25,313 nt of DNA, taken from the NCBI GenBank assembly GCA_050692915.1, contig JBOGVU010000035.1:1-25313 (forward strand). Reading direction: 5' to 3'. Each line of letters starts with the position of its first letter. The stretch's first letter is position 1. The notes below the pieces were generated by a model. It was not told where the DNA came from. It was given only the letters and a program-made list of their open reading frames with translations, and searched no databases. The DNA is from CALAEC01 sp050692915 (GTDB lineage: Bacteria > Actinomycetota > UBA4738 > CALAEC01). Shown piece by piece: positions 7,505 to 14,564 of this stretch. Made by a program: the position numbers and the translations under genes.

Positions 7505-8673
7505 CCGTGGCCGGAGGGGAGCTTCCGCGGACGGCCGACGCCGTGGTGGTCGGCGGCGGCGTGATGGGGGCCAGCACCGCTTACCACCTGGCCCAGCGTG
7601 GTGTGAAGGATGTCGTGCTGCTGGAGCGGGAGCCGTTCCTGGGGCAGATGTCCACCGGGCAGTGCGCCGGGGGGATCCGCCACCAGTTCTCCACGGAGAT
7701 CAACGTCCGGCTGTCGATCGAGAGCATCCGGATGATGGAGCGGTTCCCGGACGAGCTCGGCCAGGACATCGGGTTGAAGCTCTGCGGGTACCTGTTCCTG
7801 CTCACCCGGGAGGATGAGCTGCCGACCTTCCGGGACAACGTGGCCCTGCAGCACCGCCTGGGGATCGACACCAAGTGGCTGGAGCCGGGCGACTGCGCGG
7901 ACCTGGTGCCGGAGCTGAACCTCGACGGCGTCCTGGCGGGGACGATCTACGATCGGGACGGCCTGGCCGATCCCTCGGGCGTGGTGCAGGGGTACGCGGC
8001 GGGAGCCCGGCGTCACGGCGTGACGATCCTCACCGACACGCCGGCCACCGGCATCCGAGTCCACGACGGTCGGATCGGCGCCGTAGAGACCCCGAACGGC
8101 GTCGTGGAGACCCCAGTGGTGGTCAACGCCTGCGGCGCCTGGGCTCCCGAGCTGGGGCGGATGGTCGGCGTCGACATCCCCATTCAGCCGATCCGCCGCC
8201 AGGTCATCGTGACCGCCCCGATCCCGGAGCTGCGGCCCGACTTCCCGTTCGTGATCTTCTTTGCCGACTCCCTGTACTTCCACCGCGAGGGGCCGGGGAT
8301 CCTCACCGGACAGTCGAACAACGCCGAGACCCCGGGCTTCAAGCTGGACGTGGACCCCGAGTGGGAGGCCCGGCACATGGATGCCGCGGTCCGCCGGTTC
8401 CCACTGCTGGGGGAGGCGGGCTTCCTGACGAACTGGGCCGGGCTGTACGAGGTGACGCCCGACGCCCACCCCCTCCTGGGCCGCGTGCCGCAGGTCGAGG
8501 GGTTCTACGTGATGGCCGGGTTCTCGGGCCACGGGTTCATGCACGGTCCGGCGGCCGGGCTCCTCATGGCCGAGGAGATCGTAGACGGGCGAGCCCGGAC
8601 GGTGGACATCGACCCCTTCCGCCTCGACCGGTTCGCCTCCGGCGACCTGCACCCCGAGTACAACGTGATCTGA
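7501..8673 (+). CDS. FAD-dependent oxidoreductase, DAO / sarcosine oxidase beta-subunit-like family
   Basis: 390 aa from GTG 7501, chosen for its GTGA overlap with chdC (GTG 7507 is an alternative). N-terminal FAD-binding Rossmann motif AVVVGGGVMGASTAYHL (Gly18-Gly23), then GQCAGGIRHQFSTEINVRLS, VVVNACGAWAPELGRMVG and the C-terminal FAD-contacting GFSGHGFMHGPAAGLLMAEEI. This layout fits secondary or tertiary amine oxidases and dehydrogenases acting on N-methylglycines, proline or related amines. It is not a recognisable coproporphyrinogen oxidase CgoX, which usually sits between hemE and cpfC in this pathway. Substrate unknown. A lipoate-ligase-like gene follows at once, so a one-carbon or glycine-related role is possible (inference). 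Confidence 0.85.
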   Translation: MTVAGGELPRTADAVVVGGGVMGASTAYHLAQRGVKDVVLLEREPFLGQMSTGQCAGGIRHQFSTEINVRLSIESIRMMERFPDELGQDIGLKLCGYLFLLTREDELPTFRDNVALQHRLGIDTKWLEPGDCADLVPELNLDGVLAGTIYDRDGLADPSGVVQGYAAGARRHGVTILTDTPATGIRVHDGRIGAVETPNGVVETPVVVNACGAWAPELGRMVGVDIPIQPIRRQVIVTAPIPELRPDFPFVIFFADSLYFHREGPGILTGQSNNAETPGFKLDVDPEWEARHMDAAVRRFPLLGEAGFLTNWAGLYEVTPDAHPLLGRVPQVEGFYVMAGFSGHGFMHGPAAGLLMAEEIVDGRARTVDIDPFRLDRFASGDLHPEYNVI

Positions 8674-8678
8674 GCGGT

Positions 8679-9461
8679 GTGAGGCGCATCCAGGTGATCC
8701 GGGCGGGCTTCCCCGAGCCCGATGAGATGGACACCGCGGTGTCCCACGCCGCGCTCCGACTGGTGTCTCGGGGCGAGATCCCCGAGACGCTCCGGCTCCA
8801 TCGCCCGGCCGACGTGGTGGCGTTCGGCCCTCGGGATCGGGTGGCGCCCGGGTTCGGACCGGCGGTCGCCGCGGCCCGGGCGCTCGGCTTCGGGGCCATC
8901 GAACGGCTGGCCGGGGGTCGGGCCGCCGTGTTCCACCGGGGGACCCTGGCGTTCTCCTGGGCCATCCCCGACCCGTCGCCGCGTCAAGGGATCAGGCCCC
9001 GGTTCGAGGAGATCGCCGGGATCATGGCCGAGGCGTTCCGCTCGCTCGGTGTGGACGCTCGTGTCGGCGAGGTGCCCGGCGAGTACTGTCCCGGCGAGCA
9101 CAGCGTCAACGCCCGGGGGAGGACGAAGCTGATGGGTGTGGGCCAGCGGGTGGTGGCCGGGGGCGCGCACGTCGGCGGGGTGGTGGTCGTCACCGGCGGG
9201 GACCGGGTCCGGGAGGTCCTGCTCCCCGTGTACGAGGCGCTGGAGCTCGAGTGGGATCCGTCCACCGTGGGAAGCCTGGAGGACGAGGTTGCCGGGACGA
9301 CGTGGGAGGAGGCCGAGACGGCCATCCTTGACGGGTTCGCCGCTCGCTTCGACCTCGAGGAAGCAGCTCTCACCGAGGAGACGCTGGCCCTGGCCCGGGA
9401 GCTGGCTCCTCGTCACGCCGTGGGAACACTCGGGCCGGTCCGATCGTCGAACCCTCGATGA
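8679..9461 (+). CDS. Lipoate-protein ligase A-like / lipoyltransferase family protein
   Basis: 260 aa from GTG 8679 (MRRIQVIRAGFPEPDEMD), 5 nt after the oxidase stop. Biotin/lipoate A/B ligase fold: N-terminal DEMDTAVSHAAL, RLHRPADVVAFGPRD, the RLAGGRAAVFHRGTLAFSW motif (77-94, the RRxxGGGxVxHDxGxLxxS region of LplA), then VNARGRTKLMGVGQRV with the probable ligand-binding Lys150. Members attach lipoate or octanoate to a lysine on E2 or H proteins. Several motif positions differ from classical LplA (RLAGGRAAVFHRG), so this may be an amidotransferase (LipL/LipM-like) or a variant of other specificity. It overlaps the following lipoprotein gene by ATGA (9458-9461). Confidence 0.8.
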   Translation: MRRIQVIRAGFPEPDEMDTAVSHAALRLVSRGEIPETLRLHRPADVVAFGPRDRVAPGFGPAVAAARALGFGAIERLAGGRAAVFHRGTLAFSWAIPDPSPRQGIRPRFEEIAGIMAEAFRSLGVDARVGEVPGEYCPGEHSVNARGRTKLMGVGQRVVAGGAHVGGVVVVTGGDRVREVLLPVYEALELEWDPSTVGSLEDEVAGTTWEEAETAILDGFAARFDLEEAALTEETLALARELAPRHAVGTLGPVRSSNPR

Positions 9462-9883
9462 GAGCGATCGCGGCCATCCTCTTGCTCGCTATCGTTTCGT
9501 GCGCCCGGGCCACGCCGGTCACCCCCGGCGGCCCCGGGCCCGACTCGCCGGTCACCTCGACGCCCGGCACCCCCGAGCCCGGCCCCACCGCCCTCCGGGT
9601 GTCGCCCCGTCCCGGCCTGGTCGACATCCGGCCCCACGTCTGGGACCGGGCCGAGCAGGTCGGCCCTCGCCGGCTCCGGCTGGAGTTCTACGGAGGGGTG
9701 GAGGAGTGCGAGGGCCTGGACCGGGTGGAGGTCGAGGAGTCCCGGGACGCCGTGACCGTTACGCTCTTCGTGGGCCGGGTTCCCACGGCCGAGGTGTGCA
9801 TCGAGATCGCCGTCCTCAAGTCGGTCACTGTCTCGGTCGATGGTCCAATCAGCGGCCGCGAGATCGTCGACGGGGCCGCGTGA
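9458..9883 (+). CDS. Predicted lipoprotein of unknown function
   Basis: 141 aa; ATG overlaps the preceding stop. Signal MRAIAAILLLAIVSC with a lipobox Cys15, then a Pro/Thr/Gly-rich tether (about 16-45) and a small beta-rich domain (about 46-141) containing VEECEGLDRVEVEESRDAV and VTVTLFVGRVPTAEVCIEIA. Two cysteines (in VEEC and AEVC) could form a disulphide. The domain resembles small secreted actinobacterial proteins of unknown role that I cannot name. It closes the overlapped run that starts with hemE. Confidence 0.75.
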   Translation: MRAIAAILLLAIVSCARATPVTPGGPGPDSPVTSTPGTPEPGPTALRVSPRPGLVDIRPHVWDRAEQVGPRRLRLEFYGGVEECEGLDRVEVEESRDAVTVTLFVGRVPTAEVCIEIAVLKSVTVSVDGPISGREIVDGAA

Positions 9884-10003
9884 GACGAAACACCTGGTAG
9901 ACTTGCACTTCAAGGGATGGCACCGTGCCACCCGTGAGGCTTCGCTTCCGCTCCTCCTGAGGGTCGGTTCGCAGAATCCTCTCCGACCACGAAGGAGTCG
10001 AGC
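9884..10003 (+). promoter_or_regulatory. 5' leader of the DEAD-box helicase gene, with a near-perfect dyad and Shine-Dalgarno
   Basis: A 120-nt gap. TAGACT at 9898-9903 is a -10-like box without a clear -35. The 13-nt odd palindrome TGGCACCGTGCCA lies at 9918-9930, and AAGGAG at 9992-9997 is a strong ribosome-binding site 6 nt before ATG 10004. If transcription starts near 9910, the leader is about 95 nt. The palindrome could be an operator or the top of a leader hairpin. Confidence 0.4.
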
Positions 10004-11182
<1,179 letters not shown>

Positions 11183-11222
11183 GAGTACGCTCAAGGAACA
11201 AGGTGGTCGAAGGAGGCAGCCC

Positions 11223-11699
11223 ATGGCCGACGTCGCCCAGTTCCTGAAGACGCGAGGGGTTCCCTTCGAGGCGATCCCACACGAGCGAACGTACACGTCG
11301 ATCGACGAGGCGCGGGCTCTGGGGATCGCCGCCGATGAGGTCGTGAAGACGGTCGTTCTGGATACGGCCTCCGGCCACGCGTTGGCGGTGCTTCCCGCCT
11401 CCCGCCGGGTGGACATCCGGCTGGTGCGGGCCGCCACCGGTGACGCCCACGTCCGTCTCGCCTCGGAGGAGGAGCTGAAGAGGGACTTCCCCCATCTCGA
11501 GCTGGGGGCCTTCCCCCCGCTGGGCTCGCTCCTCAAGGTGCCCACCTACGTCGATCCGGAGGTGCTGACCCACGACACCGTGGTATTCGCCGCGGGGAGC
11601 CAGAACGAGTCGGTCAAGGTCAGGACCGAGGACCTGTTTCGGGAGGAGCCGATCACCAAGGCCCCGCTGACGAAGCACGCCGGCCTGATCGACGAGTAG
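11223..11699 (+). CDS. YbaK/EbsC-family aminoacyl-tRNA deacylase
   Basis: 158 aa; GGAGG lies about 6 nt before ATG 11223. The single YbaK domain matches trans-acting editing proteins that hydrolyse mischarged tRNA (such as Cys-tRNA-Pro or Ala-tRNA-Pro). Seen: N-terminal FLKTRGVPFEAIPHERTYTS, the ALGIAADEVVKTVVLD segment with the conserved lysine, LAVLPASRRVDI, LGAFPPLG, and the C-terminal VVFAAGSQNESVKVRTEDL. Exact tRNA specificity cannot be read from sequence. A TACGCT box at 11187-11192 might be a -10 element. Confidence 0.88.
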   Translation: MADVAQFLKTRGVPFEAIPHERTYTSIDEARALGIAADEVVKTVVLDTASGHALAVLPASRRVDIRLVRAATGDAHVRLASEEELKRDFPHLELGAFPPLGSLLKVPTYVDPEVLTHDTVVFAAGSQNESVKVRTEDLFREEPITKAPLTKHAGLIDE

Positions 11700-11758
11700 C
11701 CCAGGCCAGCGGCGTCTGGGTTGCCACCAGGCCGGCGAAGGGATACATGTAGGGGGCC

Positions 11759-11953
11759 ATGTCCGGCAAGGTTGGCGATCGGATCATCGTCGAATCGGAG
11801 ACGGTCGGGTCCGCGCCCCGGGAGGGCGAGATCCTCGAGGTGGTCGAGGGCGAGATCGGCGTGCGGTACCGGATCCGGTGGGAGGATGGACACGAGTCTG
11901 TCTTCACACCGAGCGGCGGAGCCGCCCAGATCATCCCGGCCGTGGAGGACTGA
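11759..11953 (+). CDS. DUF1918 protein
   Basis: 64 aa. The whole protein is one small beta-barrel-like DUF1918 domain: KVGDRIIVESETVGSAPREG, EILEVVEGEIGVRYRIRWEDG and HESVFTPSGGAA. The family is found mainly in actinobacteria and its function is unknown. AGGGGG lies immediately upstream of ATG 11759 with short spacing. Confidence 0.88.
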   Translation: MSGKVGDRIIVESETVGSAPREGEILEVVEGEIGVRYRIRWEDGHESVFTPSGGAAQIIPAVED

Positions 11954-12011
11954 GCTCGGCTCCCGGCTGGAGACCCGACATCGGGTGGACCGCTCTCCTT
12001 GACAGGGTTCC

Positions 12012-12017
12012 TATGAT
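12012..12017 (+). promoter_or_regulatory. Possible -10 box TATGAT upstream of the RodZ-like gene
   Basis: TATGAT is a strong -10 match 38 nt before ATG 12056. A TTGACA lies at 11999-12004, but only 7 bp separate the two hexamers, so they cannot be a normal -35/-10 pair. No other good -35 is seen. Confidence 0.3.
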
Positions 12018-12055
12018 GGATCGGGGGAGGGCGCCGGAGCCGGAGAACGGGCACG

Positions 12056-12814
12056 ATGGCTCTGAGAGCCTCCAGATCCAGCGTCGGGGAACGCCTGCAC
12101 CAGGCTCGCACGGACCGAGGGCTGAGCCTGGATCGAGTGGCCGAGGACACGAAGATCGACCGGTCCTGTCTGGAGGCCCTGGAGCGAGACCTCCCACCCC
12201 ACGACCATCACGGGGGCATCTACGCTCGCATCTTCCTCCGGGAGTACGCTCGATATCTCGGCCTGAACGCCAGGCCCCTGGTGGAGTCGTACCGCATCAC
12301 CCATCCGCAGCCGGACCGGCCCCTGATCGGCGGGCCCTCGCCGATCGAGCGACGGCCGTCCCGGTGGCTGGGCCGGGGGCTGGTGGGGGCATCCATAGTG
12401 ACCCTGGCCGCCCTCACCGGGATCAACGTTCGCCAGGACGTCCCCCAGGAGGCCATCAACGAGGGGGCGCTGCGGGGGATGGGGCCGCGACCTGCGGCAT
12501 CGGCGAGCCCGCCGCCGGCTTCCCCGTCGCCGACTGAGGAGCCTCGACGGATCCGGCTGGTCCTCCGAGTGACCGGCGCCCCGGCCTGGGTCAGGGTCAT
12601 CCGAGGGGAACGGGTCCTGCTCGAGGAGACGCTGGAGCCCTGGTCGGTCCAGCGGTTCCAGGCCCCTCGCCGGCTTCACCTCGTGCTGGGGAACGCCGGC
12701 GCGGTCCGGCTCGAGGTGAACGGCGAGCCGCTGGCCGTTCCCGCGGATAGCGGTCAGGTGTACGTGGGGACCGTGACCCTGCGGGGGGCTCGGGTCGTCC
12801 TCGCCCCGGCCTGA
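12056..12814 (+). CDS. RodZ-like membrane protein with N-terminal helix-turn-helix (DUF4115 type)
   Basis: 252 aa. Residues 8-70 are an HTH_25 domain (SVGERLHQARTDRGLSLDRV, EDTKIDRSCLEALERD, GGIYARIFLREYARYLGL). A transmembrane helix spans about 105-124 (WLGRGLVGASIVTLAALTGI), followed by a Pro/Ser-rich linker (PAASASPPPASPSPTEEP) and a C-terminal beta domain (RRIRLVLRVTGAPAWVRVIR to the end) like the DUF4115 domain of RodZ. RodZ links MreB to the wall machinery in rods. In actinobacteria such proteins exist without MreB, so the role here is open. Cytoplasmic HTH, extracytoplasmic C-terminus. Confidence 0.85.
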   Translation: MALRASRSSVGERLHQARTDRGLSLDRVAEDTKIDRSCLEALERDLPPHDHHGGIYARIFLREYARYLGLNARPLVESYRITHPQPDRPLIGGPSPIERRPSRWLGRGLVGASIVTLAALTGINVRQDVPQEAINEGALRGMGPRPAASASPPPASPSPTEEPRRIRLVLRVTGAPAWVRVIRGERVLLEETLEPWSVQRFQAPRRLHLVLGNAGAVRLEVNGEPLAVPADSGQVYVGTVTLRGARVVLAPA

Positions 12815-12821
12815 AGGCCGG
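12806..12821 (+). terminator. GC-rich hairpin at the end of the RodZ-like gene
   Basis: CCGGCC (12806-12811), TGAA loop, GGCCGG (12816-12821): a perfect 6-bp all-GC stem whose loop contains the TGA stop codon. A short CGTTTC follows, without a long U tract. A wider inverted repeat, CTGAAG (12811-12816) with CTTCAG (12833-12838), spans both convergent stop codons. Plausible terminator between convergent genes. Confidence 0.45.
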
Positions 12822-12834
12822 CGTTTCAGCGACT

Positions 12835-13020
12835 TCAGACGCAGGTGCAGTGGACGTCGGCCTGGCCGCAGCCGGCGCACCGCAACGTGCAGTAACGGTC
12901 GGAGCCGACATGGAGGTGGCCGGGGTCGTGCTGCCCGGCGACCGATCCGCAGATCGCGCACTTCCAGCCGTCCGCAAGGCCGCCGCACTTGGCGCACATG
13001 GTCGTCGCTTCCGCCTCCAT
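12835..13020 (-). CDS. Cys-rich zinc-ribbon-like mini-protein
   Basis: 61 aa from ATG 13020, preceded by AAGGGGGAAGGG as ribosome-binding site. MEAEATTMCAKCGGLADGWK opens with a CxxC pair, CAICG follows as a second, and then come HDPGHLHVGSDRYCTLRCAG and CGQADVHCTCV. In all there are ten cysteines and three histidines in CxxC-like spacing, enough for two zinc sites. Probably a small metal-binding protein; I do not recognise a named family. It lies 77 nt downstream of the membrane protein gene and may share its transcript. Confidence 0.7.
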   Translation of the reverse strand: MEAEATTMCAKCGGLADGWKCAICGSVAGQHDPGHLHVGSDRYCTLRCAGCGQADVHCTCV

Positions 13021-13097
13021 GACCCTTCCCCCTTGCTCGATCCCGGGTCCGAGCGTGGGCGAGGCCGGCCCCGGGTCGGCCCCGCCCGTCTCGGCGC

Positions 13098-13598
13098 TCA
13101 CCCTCGACGCTGGGCCATGATCGCTCGCAGCGTGAGCAGCGCTCCGGCCACGAAGATCGCCGTGGCGAGATAGATGAGCCCGAGGTGGCCCAGCGTATCG
13201 AAGCCGTTTGGGTAGTGGGCCGGGAGGGCCACCGCCAGTCCCAGGGCCGGTGCCGCCACCGCTCCGACCCAGGCCCACAGCTCCCCGCGCCGGACCCCGT
13301 ACGCCACCAGGAACACGACCGCGAGCCCGGTGGCCGCGATGAACCCGGCCACCGCGATGTGCAGGTGGCTCACGTAGTGGAACAGGGACGGGCTGAACGC
13401 CAGGATCTCCTGGCGCCCCACGTCCACCTGCTGGGGACCGATCCCGAGCTCCAGGAACTGGTCGGTGAAATTCAGGACGAAGAAGATCACCGCGTACCCG
13501 ATGAACCCCACGGCCGCCAGCCCCATCAACCAGGATCCGGTTCGCAGGCCCGCCTCGGTGCTCTCCTCCCCCGTGTGTGGTGCCGCCATTGTGGTCAT
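13098..13598 (-). CDS. Four-helix integral membrane protein of unknown function
   Basis: 166 aa. ATG 13598 is chosen because AAAGGAGG lies 8 nt upstream; the in-frame GTG at 13607 falls inside that ribosome-binding site. Four hydrophobic spans: WLMGLAAVGFIGYAVIFFVL, HIAVAGFIAATGLAVVFLVA, AWVGAVAAPALGLAVALP and LGLIYLATAIFVAGALLTLR. His residues lie in HYVSHLHIAV and near helix ends (ALPAHYPNG, TLGHLG), which could bind a metal or haem, but this is not shown. It is divergent from the sigma gene at 13714. Confidence 0.72.
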   Translation of the reverse strand: MTTMAAPHTGEESTEAGLRTGSWLMGLAAVGFIGYAVIFFVLNFTDQFLELGIGPQQVDVGRQEILAFSPSLFHYVSHLHIAVAGFIAATGLAVVFLVAYGVRRGELWAWVGAVAAPALGLAVALPAHYPNGFDTLGHLGLIYLATAIFVAGALLTLRAIMAQRRG

Positions 13599-13672
13599 GC
13601 ACCCCACCTCCTTTCACCCACGAGAGACGACCGGGCCCACCCGGGGATTGCCGATGCGGGGCGATGCAATAA

Positions 13673-13691
13673 GTTCGTCCCCACGTTCGTC
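13673..13691 (+). repeat. GTTCGTC direct repeat in the sigma-factor promoter region
   Basis: GTTCGTC at 13673-13679 and 13685-13691, 12 bp start to start. It lies 10-28 bp upstream of the TAGGGT -10 box of the sigma gene. It may be a regulator site or part of an ECF promoter. Confidence 0.35.
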
Positions 13692-13700
13692 AATACGGAT

Positions 13701-13706
13701 TAGGGT
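13701..13706 (+). promoter_or_regulatory. -10 box TAGGGT for a leaderless sigma-factor transcript
   Basis: TAGGGT ends 7 nt before GTG 13714 and no Shine-Dalgarno sequence is present. This supports leaderless initiation and selects GTG 13714 over GTG 13705 and ATG 13732. Confidence 0.45.
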
Positions 13707-13713
13707 GCCAGGC

Positions 13714-14316
13714 GTGGAGACCCACGGGCCGATGGTGAAGGTTGGGGACCGGACGAAGGAGTCGTTCCAGCGTCTGGCAACGAGGGAGCTGCCGGCGCTG
13801 TACTCGCTGGCTCGACGGCTGGTTCGGGATGGGGCGGAGGATCTGGTGCAGGAAGCGCTGCTTCGGGCCTTTCGGTCCTTCGGGACCCTGAGAGAGGATG
13901 GGGCGGCCGGGCCGTGGCTCAAGAGCATCCTGGTGAACGTGTTCCGCGACTATCTCCGGAAGCAGGCTCGATCAGTGGAGGAGCTGCCGGTGGAGGAGGT
14001 CGAGGAGTTCTCGCTCTACCGGATCCTGGTGGACGAGGACCCGCTCCCGTACTCGGATACCCTCCACCACGACTTCCTCCAGGCCTTCGCCAAGGAGGAC
14101 GTCCGGGAGGTTCTGATGCGCCTGCCCGAGATCTACCGGGCGCCCCTCGTGCTCCGGTACATGGACGGGTTCGCCACCAAGGAGATCGCCCGTATGCTCG
14201 ACGCGCCGCTGGGGACGATCCTGGCCAGGCTCCACCGAGGGAGGAAGCGGTTCGAGAAGGAGATGTGGTCGTACGGGGAGGAGACGGGACTCCTCCTCAG
14301 GGGGACAGTCGCATGA
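13714..14316 (+). CDS. ECF-type RNA polymerase sigma factor
   Basis: 200 aa from GTG 13714. Region 2 carries LPALYSLARRLVRDGAEDLV, QEALLRAFRSFGTL and AGPWLKSILVNVFRDYLRK. An acidic linker follows (SVEELPVEEVEEF), then region 4 with LMRLPEIYRAPLVLRYMDGF and ATKEIARMLDAPLGTILARL, the helix-turn-helix that reads the -35. The anti-sigma gene overlaps by ATGA (14313-14316), so sigma and anti-sigma are probably made in fixed ratio. The zinc-finger type of the partner points to a redox or thiol-stress regulon of the SigR/RpoE kind (inference). The methyltransferase that follows is the likely target or output gene. Confidence 0.92.
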   Translation: METHGPMVKVGDRTKESFQRLATRELPALYSLARRLVRDGAEDLVQEALLRAFRSFGTLREDGAAGPWLKSILVNVFRDYLRKQARSVEELPVEEVEEFSLYRILVDEDPLPYSDTLHHDFLQAFAKEDVREVLMRLPEIYRAPLVLRYMDGFATKEIARMLDAPLGTILARLHRGRKRFEKEMWSYGEETGLLLRGTVA

Positions 14317-14555
14317 GCGAGAAGCAGAGCCTGATCCCATGCTCCGAGGCAGTCCGTCACCTCTGGGACTACCTCGACAACGCCATCTCGCCCGAAGATC
14401 ACGAGAAGGTGGAGCGGCACCTGTCGTTCTGCCGAACGTGCTGCGGGGAGCTGGAGTTCGCCAAGGAGCTCAGACGGTTCCTGGCCTCGCGGGGAGCCGA
14501 GGAGATTCCCACGGACGTGAAGGCCCGGCTGGAGCGCTTCGTGGAAGACCTGTAG
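14313..14555 (+). CDS. Zinc-finger anti-sigma factor (ZAS/RsrA-like, soluble)
   Basis: 80 aa. The anti-sigma zinc motif is complete: Cys10 in IPCSEAVRHLWDYLD and His36-x3-Cys40-x2-Cys43 (HLSFCRTC), with an extra Cys44. There is no transmembrane helix, so it is cytoplasmic and would sense an internal signal, as RsrA does by zinc loss and disulphide formation. Start overlaps the sigma stop by ATGA; stop lies 9 nt before the methyltransferase ATG. AGTCATG-type junctions and short gaps indicate one operon. Confidence 0.9.
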   Translation: MSEKQSLIPCSEAVRHLWDYLDNAISPEDHEKVERHLSFCRTCCGELEFAKELRRFLASRGAEEIPTDVKARLERFVEDL

Positions 14556-14564
14556 GGGGGAGTC

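Noticed and set aside
11999..12017. TTGACA and TATGAT as a sigma-70 promoter
   Set aside because: Only 7 bp separates the hexamers, far from 16-19 bp.
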